From contig NZ_VJWA01000001.1 in assembly GCF_007097155.1 (NCBI RefSeq), positions 1,397,501 through 1,461,500 of the forward strand: 64,000 nt of DNA, read 5' to 3'. The notes beneath the pieces are model-generated. The model saw nothing but the letters and a program-made list of their open reading frames with translations, did no database searches and was not told the origin of the DNA. Shown in pieces: positions 29,865 through 39,297 of this stretch. The position numbers were made by a program, and so were the translations under genes. Origin of the DNA: Glacieibacterium frigidum (GTDB taxonomy: Bacteria; Pseudomonadota; Alphaproteobacteria; Sphingomonadales; Sphingomonadaceae). Numbering within the stretch: position 1 is the stretch's first letter; every line of letters begins with the position of its first letter.

Positions 29865-31704
29865 GGTCGGTGCTCGCCACGACGATATCGTCCATCGGCA
29901 GCGGCGGCGCGAGATAGGCGGGGATCGGCGGCGCGATGTACGTTGGCTGGATCGTCACACCGTCCTGGCCGGCGGTGCCGGGGAATTTCGGCCAAAGGCC
30001 CTTCGCCAGCGCGTCGAGGCTGGGCGTCGGCGCACCGTCGCGCAGCTGGTACATCCAGAAATTGCGCAGTACGACCTCGACGTAGTGGCGGGTTTCCTTG
30101 AACGGGATCGACTCGATGAACAGCAGCGGGTCGGCATTGTCCTTGAGCGTCGTGTTCCACTTCTGCACCGACCCCGGCCCGGCGTTGTACGCAGCGATCA
30201 CCTTGGGCAGCAGGCCCGCGGTGTAGCTCATGTCGCGCAGTTCCTGCAGGTAGGTCTGGCCGAGATCGAGGTTGAACGCCGGGTCGCTGAGGTCGCGGAT
30301 CGCCGCGACTTCGACGAGGCTGCCGTCGGCCATGCGCGCCACGGCGCGCTTCGCGGTCGCGGGCATCAGCTGCATGACGCCCTTCGCCCCGGCCCGGCTG
30401 GTCGCGGTGGTGACGAAATTACTCTCCTGCAGCGCGTGCGCGAAGACGAGGTTGCGGTCGACCTGCCAGCCGCGGAACGGCCGCCAGTCGGGAGCGGGGA
30501 AGCGCGCGCTGAGCGGTGCGTCGGTGCCGACCGGCGGGCGGTGCGCAAGCTGATACTGCGTCGCGGGCATCGACAGGCGCGCGGCGAGGCGCAGCAGGGG
30601 GGCGTAATTGGTCGCGTCGGTGGTGCTGGCGAGATATTTCAGCTCGCGGTCGGCGAGGCCGATCTGACCCGCCTCGACGAGTGCAACGGCGCGCTTCGCA
30701 CCGGGCAGCTTCGACAGCGTCGTCCAGTCGGCGACGATGAAGTCGGGCTCGGCCCAGTCGAGCGCGGGGATCTGGCCCAGCGCGCGCTGCGCCAGCAGGC
30801 CGTAGAATTTGTCACGGAAGGTCGCGGCGCGGACCAGCCGGACCTGCGCCTGCGCGTCGCGCCCGCACTGGCGATGCGCGCGGCTCGCCCAATAGGCCCC
30901 AGCGGCGGATAGGTCTTCGCTCGCGAACTTGGTCGCGATGGTGTCGAAATTGCGCGCCGCGGCCTCGCAGTCGTTCATGCGGAACGCCGACAGCCCGGCG
31001 ACCCAGCCGCCGAGGGCCGCCCATTCGCCGGTGCCCTGCGCCGCATGCTCGGCGAGGCGGCGCGCGGCGACGTCGTCGCTGGCGCGGTAATAGCTCCACG
31101 CGGTGCGCTGTGCCCATTCGGTGGCGACGGGTTCGGACGCGGTGCCACTGAGCTGCTGCCACGCCGTCTCGGCCTCGGCATTGCGGTCGGCGGCGAGCAG
31201 CGGCTTGATCCGTGCCGCCAGTCCCGCGTCGCCCGGCATGCCGAACCCGACCGCGGCGCGCGGGGTCATCGGCGACTGGAAGCTGACGTTGCGCATCGTC
31301 CGGCCGGTCGGCAGCACCGGCGCCGCCGCTCCGACACGCGCCGCGAGCGCGATCAGCTTGGGCGCCTGCGGCAGGTCGGCGTTGGCGGCGAGCCAGGGGT
31401 TGAGTTCCTCGACGCTGGTACCGCCGAGGCCCTTGGCGAGCATGATCTGCGCGCGTGCCGTGCTCGTCAGGATCCCGTCGGGCAGGGCGGCGAGGGCACC
31501 CTCGGCGGCGGCATGGCGCCCGGCCTCGATGTCGCGGAAGATCTGCGCATAGGCGACGCGCTCGGTGCCGTTCAGCTGCTGGGGGACCTTGCGCTCGCCG
31601 ACCGTCAGGCGTGCCTGGCCGGTAACGACGATGTCGGCGCCCGGCACGTCGTCGGCGAGTGCCGGGGTGGCGACGAACAATGCCAGGACGAGCAGGCTAC
31701 GCAT
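29854..31704 (-). CDS. Lytic transglycosylase, Slt70-like (second copy)
   Basis: 616 residues with a Sec signal ([18 protein letters not shown]). A helical, Ala-rich region fills residues ~50-400. The SLT catalytic domain follows: [10 protein letters not shown] with catalytic Glu427, [17 protein letters not shown], and [17 protein letters not shown]. It cleaves peptidoglycan with formation of 1,6-anhydroMurNAc. The start overlaps the end of the uracil-DNA glycosylase gene by eight bases. It shares domain plan with the protein at 1-1922 but is clearly different in sequence. Confidence 0.9.
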   Translation of the reverse strand: MRSLLVLALFVATPALADDVPGADIVVTGQARLTVGERKVPQQLNGTERVAYAQIFRDIEAGRHAAAEGALAALPDGILTSTARAQIMLAKGLGGTSVEELNPWLAANADLPQAPKLIALAARVGAAAPVLPTGRTMRNVSFQSPMTPRAAVGFGMPGDAGLAARIKPLLAADRNAEAETAWQQLSGTASEPVATEWAQRTAWSYYRASDDVAARRLAEHAAQGTGEWAALGGWVAGLSAFRMNDCEAAARNFDTIATKFASEDLSAAGAYWASRAHRQCGRDAQAQVRLVRAATFRDKFYGLLAQRALGQIPALDWAEPDFIVADWTTLSKLPGAKRAVALVEAGQIGLADRELKYLASTTDATNYAPLLRLAARLSMPATQYQLAHRPPVGTDAPLSARFPAPDWRPFRGWQVDRNLVFAHALQESNFVTTATSRAGAKGVMQLMPATAKRAVARMADGSLVEVAAIRDLSDPAFNLDLGQTYLQELRDMSYTAGLLPKVIAAYNAGPGSVQKWNTTLKDNADPLLFIESIPFKETRHYVEVVLRNFWMYQLRDGAPTPSLDALAKGLWPKFPGTAGQDGVTIQPTYIAPPIPAYLAPPLPMDDIVVASTDLAS

Positions 31705-32455
31705 CGGTCAGTCGGGCCTTCAGGGTCAGCAGGTCGTGCCACGCCAGCGCCTTGTGCGCGGGCTGACGCAGCAGGTGATCGGGGTGGAAGGTCGGCAGCA
31801 CCGCGACGCCGTGCGCGCCCGCCTGCCACTTGCCGCGCAGCCGGTTGATGCCGGAGTCGATACCCGTCAGCGCCGCCGCCGCCGCGCCGCCGAGCGCCAG
31901 TACGACCTTGGGCGCCGCAAGTTCGATATGCCGCGCAAGGAACGGTGCGCATGCCGCGATCTCGGCAGCCGCGGGCGGCCGCCCGCCCGGCGTCGGCCAA
32001 TAGACGAGGTTGGCGATGTACGCGCTTTCGCGCGACAGGCCGATGGCCGCGAGCATGCGGTCGAGCAGCAGCCCTGCGGGTCCCGCGATCACGCCGTCGG
32101 CGGAGGGCGCGTCGCCGATCAGCATCACCGCGCTGCCCGGCGTGCCGTCGGCGAAGAACGGCGCACCGTGGGCCGCCAGCGTGCAGCCGTCGAAGGCGCG
32201 CACCGCCGCATCGAGCGCCTCAAGCGTATCGGCATCGACCACCGCCGCGCGCGCTTCGACGACCGCCTCGGCCTCGCACGGCATGATCGGCTCGGCGACG
32301 GGGGGAGGGGGTGCCTGCACGGGTGCGGGCGGCGCGAGCCAAGCGTACGGCGCATCGTCGACGAGCGTATCGACGCCTGCATCGACGAGCCATGCCAGCG
32401 CCGACAGCGCCTGTGCGTTCGAATGGATCTGAAGCGCCCCGCTCACGACGGCCAT
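31697..32455 (-). CDS. Uracil-DNA glycosylase family protein (family 4-like)
   Basis: 252 residues, first gene of a likely operon with the transglycosylase and moaB. The fold is suggested by AAVRAFDGCTLAAHGAPFFADG, MLIGDAPSADG, LLLDRMLAAIGLSRESAYIANLVYW, the AEIAACAPFLARHIELAAPKVVLALGG block, and VLPTFHPDHLLRQP. The Cys residues in DGC and AAC, with Cys near the N-terminus, could bind a [4Fe-4S] cluster. Oddity: the standard motif GEAPGxxEDxxGxPFVGxAG is shortened and altered to GDAPSADGVIAGPAG, so activity is open to doubt. ATG at 32455 was chosen, because the longer frame would overlap the divergent gene. Confidence 0.8.
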   Translation of the reverse strand: MAVVSGALQIHSNAQALSALAWLVDAGVDTLVDDAPYAWLAPPAPVQAPPPPVAEPIMPCEAEAVVEARAAVVDADTLEALDAAVRAFDGCTLAAHGAPFFADGTPGSAVMLIGDAPSADGVIAGPAGLLLDRMLAAIGLSRESAYIANLVYWPTPGGRPPAAAEIAACAPFLARHIELAAPKVVLALGGAAAAALTGIDSGINRLRGKWQAGAHGVAVLPTFHPDHLLRQPAHKALAWHDLLTLKARLTDA

Positions 32456-32549
32456 AGTGCGGCGGCGCAGACTCTGGTCAACGGGGAGGCGACCCCGTAT
32501 CTGACGAACCATTGCAAAGCTGCGACAGACTGCGGGATTGGGAACGAGA

Positions 32550-34196
32550 ATGTCCGAACGCGAATCGATGCCGTACGACATCGTCATCGTCGGCGGCGGG
32601 CCGGCCGGCCTGTCGGCGGCGATCCGCGCCAAGCAGGCGGCGACCGAGGCGGGGATCGAACTGGCGGTCTGCGTCCTTGAAAAGGGCTCAGAAATCGGTG
32701 CGCACATCCTGTCGGGCGCGGTCGTCGACCCGCGCGCGCTCGACGAGTTGCTGCCGAACTGGAAAGACCTCGACAGCCCGCTGACCGTGCCGGTGACCGA
32801 GAACCATCACTGGATCCTGAGCGAGAAGAAGAAGTACGAATTCCCGCACGGCCTGATGCCGCCGTTCATGAACAACAAGGGCTGCTACACCGTCAGCCTC
32901 GGCAATCTATGCCGCTGGCTCGCCGGGCAGGCGGAAGCCCTGGGGGTCGAGATCTTCCCCGGTTTCGCGGCGGCCGAAGTGCTGTGGAACGACGACGGCT
33001 CGGTGAAGGGCGTCGCGACCGGCGACATGGGCGTGGCGCGCGACGGCACGCGCAAGGACAGCTATCAGCCCGGCCTCGAACTCCACGCCAAATACACCTT
33101 CTTCGCCGAAGGCGTGCGCGGGCATCTGTCGAAGCAGCTGATCCGTCATTTCGAGCTCGCCAAGGACGTCGAGCCGCAGGTCTACGGCATCGGTATCAAG
33201 GAGCTTTGGGATATCGATCCCGCCAAGCACGTGCCGGGCCGGGTCATCCACACCCAGGGCTGGCCGCTCGGCGAGGCGAATGGCGGCGGCTGGATCTATC
33301 ATCAGGCGAACGGCCAGGTGTCGCTTGGGCTCGTGACCTGGCTCAACTATTCGAACCCGTACCTCTCGCCGTTCGACGAGATGCAGCGCTGGAAGACGCA
33401 CCCCGAGATCAAGGCGCTGCTGACCGGCGGACGCCGCGTCAGCTACGGCGCGCGCGCGATCAACGACGGCGGCTGGCAGTCGGTGCCGAAGCTGACCTTC
33501 CCCGGCGGTGCGCTGATCGGGTGCAGCGCGGGCTTCGTCAACGTGCCGCGCATCAAAGGCAGCCACACCGCGATGAAGACCGGCATGCTCGCCGCCGACG
33601 CCGCGGTCGCGGCGATCACCGCGCAGCGCCAGGGCGACGAGCTCCAGTCGTACATCGACGCCTACAAGGCGAGCTGGGTCTATGAGGAGCTACGCGGCGT
33701 CCGCAACACGCTGCCGCTCGTCGAGAAGACCGGCAACGTCGTGGGAACCCTGCTGGCGGGCGTCACGATGTGGGCCGAGCATCTGGGCATCCGCATGCCC
33801 TTCACGCTGAGCCACCACCGCGACAACGAGCAGCTGAAGCGCAAGGACCACGTCCACAGAATCGTGTACCCCAAGCCCGACGGGGTGATCAGCTTCGACA
33901 AATTGTCGAGCGTTTTCCTGTCAAACACCAACCACGAGGAGGATCAGCCGGTCCACCTGACGCTGCGTGATCCGGACATCCCGATCCAGCACAACCTGCC
34001 GCTCTACGACGAGCCGGCGCAGCGCTATTGCCCGGCGGGCGTCTACGAGATCGTCGAGGTCGAAGGGCAGCCGAAGTTCCAGATCAACGCGCAGAATTGC
34101 GTCCACTGCAAGACCTGCGATATCAAAGACCCGACGCAGAACATCAATTGGGTGGTGCCAGAAGGCGGCGGGGGGCCGAACTATCCGAATATGTAG
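32550..34196 (+). CDS. Electron transfer flavoprotein-ubiquinone oxidoreductase
   Basis: 548 residues. The N-terminal FAD motif is YDIVIVGGGPAGLSAAIRAK. The C-terminal [4Fe-4S] site is CPAGVYEI, then NCVHCKTCDIKDPTQNI. The middle shows the quinone-binding, membrane-associated segment typical of ETF-QO (GFVNVPRIKGSHTAMKTGML). It passes electrons from ETF (reduced by acyl-CoA and amino-acid dehydrogenases) to ubiquinone. ETF alpha and beta genes are not nearby. ATG at 32550 (MSERESMPYD) is used; a TTG twelve bases upstream is possible. Confidence 0.96.
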   Translation: MSERESMPYDIVIVGGGPAGLSAAIRAKQAATEAGIELAVCVLEKGSEIGAHILSGAVVDPRALDELLPNWKDLDSPLTVPVTENHHWILSEKKKYEFPHGLMPPFMNNKGCYTVSLGNLCRWLAGQAEALGVEIFPGFAAAEVLWNDDGSVKGVATGDMGVARDGTRKDSYQPGLELHAKYTFFAEGVRGHLSKQLIRHFELAKDVEPQVYGIGIKELWDIDPAKHVPGRVIHTQGWPLGEANGGGWIYHQANGQVSLGLVTWLNYSNPYLSPFDEMQRWKTHPEIKALLTGGRRVSYGARAINDGGWQSVPKLTFPGGALIGCSAGFVNVPRIKGSHTAMKTGMLAADAAVAAITAQRQGDELQSYIDAYKASWVYEELRGVRNTLPLVEKTGNVVGTLLAGVTMWAEHLGIRMPFTLSHHRDNEQLKRKDHVHRIVYPKPDGVISFDKLSSVFLSNTNHEEDQPVHLTLRDPDIPIQHNLPLYDEPAQRYCPAGVYEIVEVEGQPKFQINAQNCVHCKTCDIKDPTQNINWVVPEGGGGPNYPNM

Positions 34197-34237
34197 CGCA
34201 AGCTCGGGCGGCGGCCCGGGCGGCCCACGCTCGGTGC

Positions 34238-34273
34238 CGTCCGACGGCGCGGCTTCGCCGCGACGCCCCTTCC
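34238..34273. repeat. Dispersed repeat, copy 1 (GTCCGACGGCGCGGCTT type)
   Basis: The 17-base core GTCCGACGGCGCGGCTT at 34239-34255 recurs at 63353-63369, with similarity extending to about 36 bases (GCGACGC then CTTC). Both copies precede a plus-strand gene by 30-65 bases. Too short for a mobile element. Confidence 0.55.
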
Positions 34274-34305
34274 TTTCTGCCGCGCCCAAGCGCAAACTGG
34301 CCCCC

Positions 34306-36192
34306 ATGAAGCTGACCCTCGCCCTGCTGCTCGCGCTCGCCACCCCAGCCGCTGCGCAGGACGCAGCGCTCGCCGCGAAGATCGCCGCACTCGGCCGCAT
34401 CGGTAGCGCTTCGTCGCCCAGCCTGTCGCCCGACGGCAAGCGCTTCGCCTATCTCAGCAACGCCAGCGGCAGTCCGCAGATCTGGATCGGCGACCGCAGC
34501 GGGGGTGCGGCCCGCCAGATCACCAAGCTGCCCGACCCTGTTCAGGCGGTCGCCTGGTCGCCGCGCGGCGACCTTATCGCCTACGCCGTCGCACCGGGCG
34601 GCGGGCTCAATTCGCAGATCTGGGTCAGCGCGCCCGACGGCAGCGGCGCGCGCCGCCTGACGCCGGGCGGCAAGGACAATAATGGCCTCGGCGGCTGGAC
34701 GCGCGACGGCAGCGCGCTGCGGGTCGACAGCAACAAGGACAACCCCGCCGCGCGCGACCCCGCGCTGATCGACGTCGCGAGCGGCAAGTGGCAAATGCTG
34801 GCGGCGAACAAGGGGCTCAACACTGTTTCCGATGTGCGCGGCAAGCGCGCCACCGTCGTGCGGCTGGTGGGGCGCGGCGATACCAATGTCTTCCTGATCG
34901 ATCGCGGAACCGGGCGCGAGGTGCTGCTGACCCCGCACGAGGGCAAGGCGGAGACCGACTGGGCCGAGATGTCGCCCGACGGGCGCACCGTCTATGTCGC
35001 GTCCGATGTCGGACGCGACCGCGCGGCATTCGGGACGATCACGCTGGCCGCCGATGGCACGCCTTCGCCGATCCGCTGGTTCGCGACGCGCGACGATGCG
35101 GTCGCCGACGCCGGCGTGCTCAGCGACGATGGCAGGACCGCCGCGCTGGCGTGGAACGTCGGTGGGCGGATCGAGATGGCGTTCTACGACACCGCCTCGG
35201 GCAAGCTGCGCCCCGTCACCGGGCTGCCGGTCGATTATGGCAGCCCGTTCGAGTTCAGCCGCGACGGGCGCCAGCTCGTCATGCAGGGCGGTGCCGCGAA
35301 CCGCACCAACGACGTCTACGCCATCGACGTCGCCACCGGCCAGGCGACGCGCCTGACGACGAGCGCCGCCGACGGCGTCGACCTCGCGGCGCTCGTCCGG
35401 CCCGAATTGGTCGACTATGCCGCGCCTGACGGGGTCAAGCTGTCGGGCTGGCTGTACCGGCCTGCAAACGCCAAGGGCCCGCTGCCGCTGGTGTTCAATT
35501 ATCACGGCGGTCCCGAGGGGCAGGCGCGGCCGACGATGAGCCCCGATGCGCAGGCGCTGGTCGCGTCGGGCATCGCGGTGTTCGCGCCCAACGTCCGCGG
35601 GTCGAGCGGCTATGGCAAGGCGTTCATGGCGATGGACGACGGCGCGAAGCGCGTCGGCTCGGTCAGCGACATCAAGGCGACGACCGATGCGCTGGTGGCG
35701 AAGGGCATCGCCGATCCGGCGCGGCTCGGCATCATGGGCGGCAGCTATGGCGGCTATATGGTGATGGCCGGGATCACCGAATATCCCAAGATGTTCGCCG
35801 CCGGCGCCAACCTGTTCGGCATCGTCAATTTCGAGAGCTTCTTCCGCGAGACCGAGCCCTGGATGGCGGCGATCTCGACGACCGAATACGGCAATCCGGT
35901 TACCGAGGCGGCGATGTTGAAGAGCCTGTCGCCGATCCACAAGCTCGACCGCATCACGACCCCACTGTTCGTACTACATGGCGCCAACGACACCAACGTC
36001 CCCGTCGTCGAGGCCGAGCAGATCGTCGCGTCGCTCAAGGCCCGCGGCGTGCCGGTCAAGTACACGCTGTTTCCCGACGAGGGGCACGGTTGGCGCAAGA
36101 CGCCGAACCGGGTGCGTTCGACGACCGAGATCGTCGGCTTCTTCGTCGAGCATCTGAAGCCTGCGGGCGCGGCAACCGGAGCGGGCCGATGA
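34306..36192 (+). CDS. S9-family prolyl oligopeptidase-like peptidase
   Basis: 628 residues with signal peptide MKLTLALLLALATPAAAQ, so periplasmic. WD40-like beta-propeller repeats (about 40-380) with SPDGKRFAYLSN, WSPRGDLIAYA and similar blades are followed by an alpha/beta hydrolase domain. The triad is Ser480 (IMGGSYGGYM), Asp562 (HGANDTNVPV) and His594 (DEGHGW). It should cut short peptides, after dipeptide or acyl units depending on subfamily. Start follows a purine-poor leader with the dispersed repeat; it overlaps the TPR gene by four bases. Confidence 0.93.
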   Translation: MKLTLALLLALATPAAAQDAALAAKIAALGRIGSASSPSLSPDGKRFAYLSNASGSPQIWIGDRSGGAARQITKLPDPVQAVAWSPRGDLIAYAVAPGGGLNSQIWVSAPDGSGARRLTPGGKDNNGLGGWTRDGSALRVDSNKDNPAARDPALIDVASGKWQMLAANKGLNTVSDVRGKRATVVRLVGRGDTNVFLIDRGTGREVLLTPHEGKAETDWAEMSPDGRTVYVASDVGRDRAAFGTITLAADGTPSPIRWFATRDDAVADAGVLSDDGRTAALAWNVGGRIEMAFYDTASGKLRPVTGLPVDYGSPFEFSRDGRQLVMQGGAANRTNDVYAIDVATGQATRLTTSAADGVDLAALVRPELVDYAAPDGVKLSGWLYRPANAKGPLPLVFNYHGGPEGQARPTMSPDAQALVASGIAVFAPNVRGSSGYGKAFMAMDDGAKRVGSVSDIKATTDALVAKGIADPARLGIMGGSYGGYMVMAGITEYPKMFAAGANLFGIVNFESFFRETEPWMAAISTTEYGNPVTEAAMLKSLSPIHKLDRITTPLFVLHGANDTNVPVVEAEQIVASLKARGVPVKYTLFPDEGHGWRKTPNRVRSTTEIVGFFVEHLKPAGAATGAGR

Positions 36193-37901
36193 AAACCGTG
36201 CTCGTCCTTGTGCTCCTGACCACCGCGACCGCGGTCGAGGCGCTGCCGCGCACCACCCAGTCGGCGGCGCAGGGCTATGTGCTGGGGCGGTTCGCCAGCG
36301 ACGACGGGCAGCTGACCGATGCGGCACGTTACTTCGACGGGGCGCGGCGACGCGATCCGGCGGATGCGGCGCTGACGCGGCGGGCGTTCGAGACGGCGGT
36401 CGCGGCGGGCGACCTGAAGCTGGCGGCGGGCCTCGCGGCGCGGCTGACTGCCACGCAGGGCGGCGATTCGACCGTTGCGCTGATCCGGCTGGCGGATGCG
36501 GTGCAGCGCGGCGACTGGGTCGCGGCCGACGGCGCGCGCGCCGGGATCGCCGACGTGGGCTATGCCGCCGTCGTCGCGCCGATCGTCGAGGCGTGGACGC
36601 TGTTCGGGCGCGGCAAGCAGGCCGAGGCGCTGGCGAAACTCGACCCGGCCGCGATGACCGGCTTCACGCGCTCGTACGTCGCGGAGGCGCGGGCGCACAT
36701 GCTGACCGCCGCGGGGCGCTATCCAGAGGCGGCTACCGCCTATCGCGACCTGCGCGCCGGGACGGGCCCGGGGGTCAGCTTCCTCGCGATCGGCGAGGCG
36801 GATGCACTGCAGCAGGGCGGCGACCGCGACGGGGCGACGAAGCTGCTCGAGGGCCTGCGTGGCGACGCGACGGTCACCGCCGCGCGCGCCCGGCTTGCGG
36901 CGGGACGGCGGGTCGGGGCGCTGGCGGGCAGCCCAGCCGACGGAATCGCCTGGCTGTGCGCGCGGCTGGCGACGGACCTGTCGCGCGACAAGCCGGTGCC
37001 GCTGGCGCTCGTCTTCGCGCGCGTCGCAACCTTTACCGCGACACCGGGCGGACCGGCTGCGAGTGCGTCGTGGCTCATCGCGGGCGACGTGCTGGCGCGC
37101 AGCGAGCGCGGCACGGCGGCGCTCGCTGCCTATGACCGCATCCCGGCGAACGACCCGCTGATCGGCCTGGCCCGGGCGCGGCGGGCCGAGGTGCTGAGCT
37201 CGACGGGCCGCGAGGCGGAGGCACGTGCGCTTCTCGAAACCGCCGCCGCAGCGCTGGGTGCGGATGCCGAGGCCTGGTCGCGGCTCGGCGACTGGTTCCG
37301 CAAGGCCGACCTGCACCTCGATGCCGCACGCGCCTATGGTCGCGCCATCGCGCTCGTCGAGGCGAACGACGGCAAGCCCAACTGGACGCTGTATTTCCTG
37401 CGCGGCAGCAGCTTCGAACAGGCGAGCGACTGGAAGGCGGCGGAGCCGGACCTGCGCCGCGCGCTGGCGCTCGCGCCCGATGAGCCGACGGTACTCAACT
37501 ATCTCGGCTATGCGCTGCTCGACCGGGGGCTGACGCTCGATGCGGCGCAGACGCTGATCGCGCGCGCGTCGGCACTGCGGCCCGACGACGGCTTCATCAC
37601 CGATTCGCTTGGCTGGGCGCAGTTCCGGCGCGGCCAGTTCGAGGAGGCGGTGGTGACGCTCGAGCGCGCCGCCGCGGCCGAACCCGGGGACCCGACGATC
37701 AACGAGCATCTGGGCGATGCCTATTGGCGCACCGGTCGGCGGATCGAGGCGCGCTTCCGCTGGCGCGCGGCGTACGATCTCGGCACCGTGCCAAAGGCGC
37801 GCGCGGCGGTTGCAGCGAAACTGGATTTTGGCCTCGACGTCGCGCTGACGGGTACGCAGGGGGATGCCGCTTGGCTTTCGAACACGCCCCCGCCAAACTG
37901 A
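36189..37901 (+). CDS. Exported tetratricopeptide-repeat protein
   Basis: 570 residues with signal peptide MKTVLVLVLLTTATAVEALP. The remainder is a helical repeat protein; clear TPR units occur near the C-terminus (DWKAAEPDLRRALALAPDEPTVLNYLGYALLDRG and a second, LERAAAAEPGDPTINEHLGDAYWRTG, each longer than quoted in full). A scaffold role in the envelope is probable, but no partner is evident. It overlaps the S9 peptidase stop by four bases, and its own end overlaps the ispE start by about 31 bases, so the three are probably co-expressed. Confidence 0.88.
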   Translation: MKTVLVLVLLTTATAVEALPRTTQSAAQGYVLGRFASDDGQLTDAARYFDGARRRDPADAALTRRAFETAVAAGDLKLAAGLAARLTATQGGDSTVALIRLADAVQRGDWVAADGARAGIADVGYAAVVAPIVEAWTLFGRGKQAEALAKLDPAAMTGFTRSYVAEARAHMLTAAGRYPEAATAYRDLRAGTGPGVSFLAIGEADALQQGGDRDGATKLLEGLRGDATVTAARARLAAGRRVGALAGSPADGIAWLCARLATDLSRDKPVPLALVFARVATFTATPGGPAASASWLIAGDVLARSERGTAALAAYDRIPANDPLIGLARARRAEVLSSTGREAEARALLETAAAALGADAEAWSRLGDWFRKADLHLDAARAYGRAIALVEANDGKPNWTLYFLRGSSFEQASDWKAAEPDLRRALALAPDEPTVLNYLGYALLDRGLTLDAAQTLIARASALRPDDGFITDSLGWAQFRRGQFEEAVVTLERAAAAEPGDPTINEHLGDAYWRTGRRIEARFRWRAAYDLGTVPKARAAVAAKLDFGLDVALTGTQGDAAWLSNTPPPN

Positions 37902-38713
37902 ACCTCGCGCTCCACGTCCGCGGGCGGCGGGCGGACGGCTATCACGACCTCGAAACGCTGTTCGCCTTCACCGCCTTCGGTGACTCGCTGACGGCCGAGC
38001 CGGCGCGCGACCTGTCGTTGACCATCGAAGGGGATTTCGCCGGGCCCGCGGGGCAGGGCGACGACAACCTCGTGCTGCGTGCGGCGCGGCTGTTGCAGCG
38101 CGAGACCGGGATTCGCACCGGTGCGGCGCTCCATCTGACCAAGCGCATCCCGGTCGCCGCCGGGCTCGGCGGCGGGTCGGCGGATGCGGCCGCAGCACTT
38201 CGCTTGCTGGCACGCGAGTGGGGCGTCGAGCGGTCGCGCGCCGACCTGACTGCGATGGCCGCCGAACTCGGCGCCGACGTGCCGGCGTGCGTGGCCAGCC
38301 AGACCTGCCTCGGCACCGGTCGGGGCGAGGTACTGACGCCGGTCGATGCCGGCGTGGCGGGGATGCCGGTGCTGATCATGAATCCGCGCGTGCCGGTGCC
38401 CACGGGACCGGTGTTCGCAGGGTGGGACGGCGTCGACCGCGGACCGCTCGATCCGGAACTGCATCTGGGCGAACTGCGCAACGACCTCGAAGCACCGGCC
38501 GTCGCGCTGGTGCCCGCGATCGCCACGATGATCGAGTGGCTTGCGGCGCGCGAGCACTGCGTCGTCGCACGCATGTCGGGGTCGGGGGGCAGTGTCTTCG
38601 CGCTGTTCAGGAGCATGGCGGCGGCTTCGGCGGCCTCGCGCGCGGTGCCTGCCGAGTGGTGGTCGGCCTATACCTCGATGCGCCAGCCGGGTGGCGACGG
38701 CGGTCCGCAATAA
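37871..38713 (+). CDS. ispE: 4-diphosphocytidyl-2-C-methyl-D-erythritol kinase
   Basis: 280-residue GHMP kinase of the MEP (non-mevalonate) isoprenoid pathway. Motifs: APAKLNLALHVRGRRADGYHDL (start of family), the ATP-binding PVAAGLGGGSADAAAALRLL, and the C-terminal RMSGSGGSVFALF. There is no ATG in frame near the family N-terminus; TTG at 37871 gives MAFEHAPAKLNL and lies within the TPR gene. Substrate phosphorylation at the 2-OH follows from the family. Confidence 0.95.
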   Translation: MAFEHAPAKLNLALHVRGRRADGYHDLETLFAFTAFGDSLTAEPARDLSLTIEGDFAGPAGQGDDNLVLRAARLLQRETGIRTGAALHLTKRIPVAAGLGGGSADAAAALRLLAREWGVERSRADLTAMAAELGADVPACVASQTCLGTGRGEVLTPVDAGVAGMPVLIMNPRVPVPTGPVFAGWDGVDRGPLDPELHLGELRNDLEAPAVALVPAIATMIEWLAAREHCVVARMSGSGGSVFALFRSMAAASAASRAVPAEWWSAYTSMRQPGGDGGPQ

Positions 38714-38716
38714 TCC

Positions 38717-38885
38717 TTGCTGCACCGCAGCAAATCTGTGCTAAAGAAATAGTTCTGACCGACACTCAAATTGCGCTTGACGGCGTTCTGAGTCGGACTT
38801 AAAGCGTCACTCAGTTGTTCTGAGTATCACTCAACCGGGACCCAAGGCACTCCTGCCACAGGCCCCCCTGCCAGGAGAGACCGAC
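38717..38885. promoter_or_regulatory. Intergenic region with small palindromes, upstream of the small secreted protein
   Basis: A perfect stem TTGCTGC / GCAGCAA (38717-38733, three-base loop) follows the ispE stop. Further on, TTGACG (38777-38782) with TAAAGC 17 bases downstream is a weak promoter candidate, and ACTCAG-TTGTT-CTGAGT (about 38809-38826) is a six-base inverted repeat. GTTCTGA occurs three times in 75 bases, and there is a GANTC site at 38790. No operator family can be assigned. Confidence 0.3.
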
Positions 38886-39194
38886 ATGTTGACCCGCCCC
38901 ATCGCCGCCCCGATCGCCTTCGCCGTCAGCCTCGCCTTCCTCGGCACCGCGACCTCGCCCGCCGTTGCCTCGACCGCCGAGTGCGCCGCCACCGCCGCGC
39001 AGCTGCGCAGCGCCGCCGCCACCGCCGAGCCTGCCAAGGCCCGCAAGGCGATCGCCAACATCCGCACCGGCGAGGCGCTGTGCGCCGCCGACAACGCGTT
39101 CGAGGCCGGCCGCAAGTTCCGCGTCGCCGCGACCGCGCTGGGCATCGACAAGGACCAGCTCGCCGCCGCGACTTCGGCGACGCCCGCCAACTGA
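38886..39194 (+). CDS. Small exported protein, function unknown
   Basis: 102 residues. Signal peptide with basic start MLTR and cleavage near AVAS. The mature part is Ala-rich and helical with Cys33 and Cys66, a likely disulfide, and repeated ATAAQLRSAAAT/KARKAIANIRTGEALC patterns. No family recognised. AGGAGA stands 8-9 bases before the ATG, and a strong terminator follows, so it is a self-contained transcription unit. Confidence 0.75.
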   Translation: MLTRPIAAPIAFAVSLAFLGTATSPAVASTAECAATAAQLRSAAATAEPAKARKAIANIRTGEALCAADNAFEAGRKFRVAATALGIDKDQLAAATSATPAN

Positions 39195-39232
39195 CCCTCG
39201 GGGCCGGGCTCTCCCTTGCACCGGCCACGCTC

Positions 39233-39266
39233 GGGCCGCCCGGTTCATCGCCGGGCGGCCCTTTTC
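39233..39266 (+). terminator. Rho-independent terminator after the small exported protein gene
   Basis: An 11-base perfect stem (39233-39243 with 39251-39261), a seven-base loop, then TTTT. It is the clearest intrinsic terminator in the window. Confidence 0.85.
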
Positions 39267-39297
39267 TGTGAAGGGCGCGCCCGCTAGTCAGGCGGCC

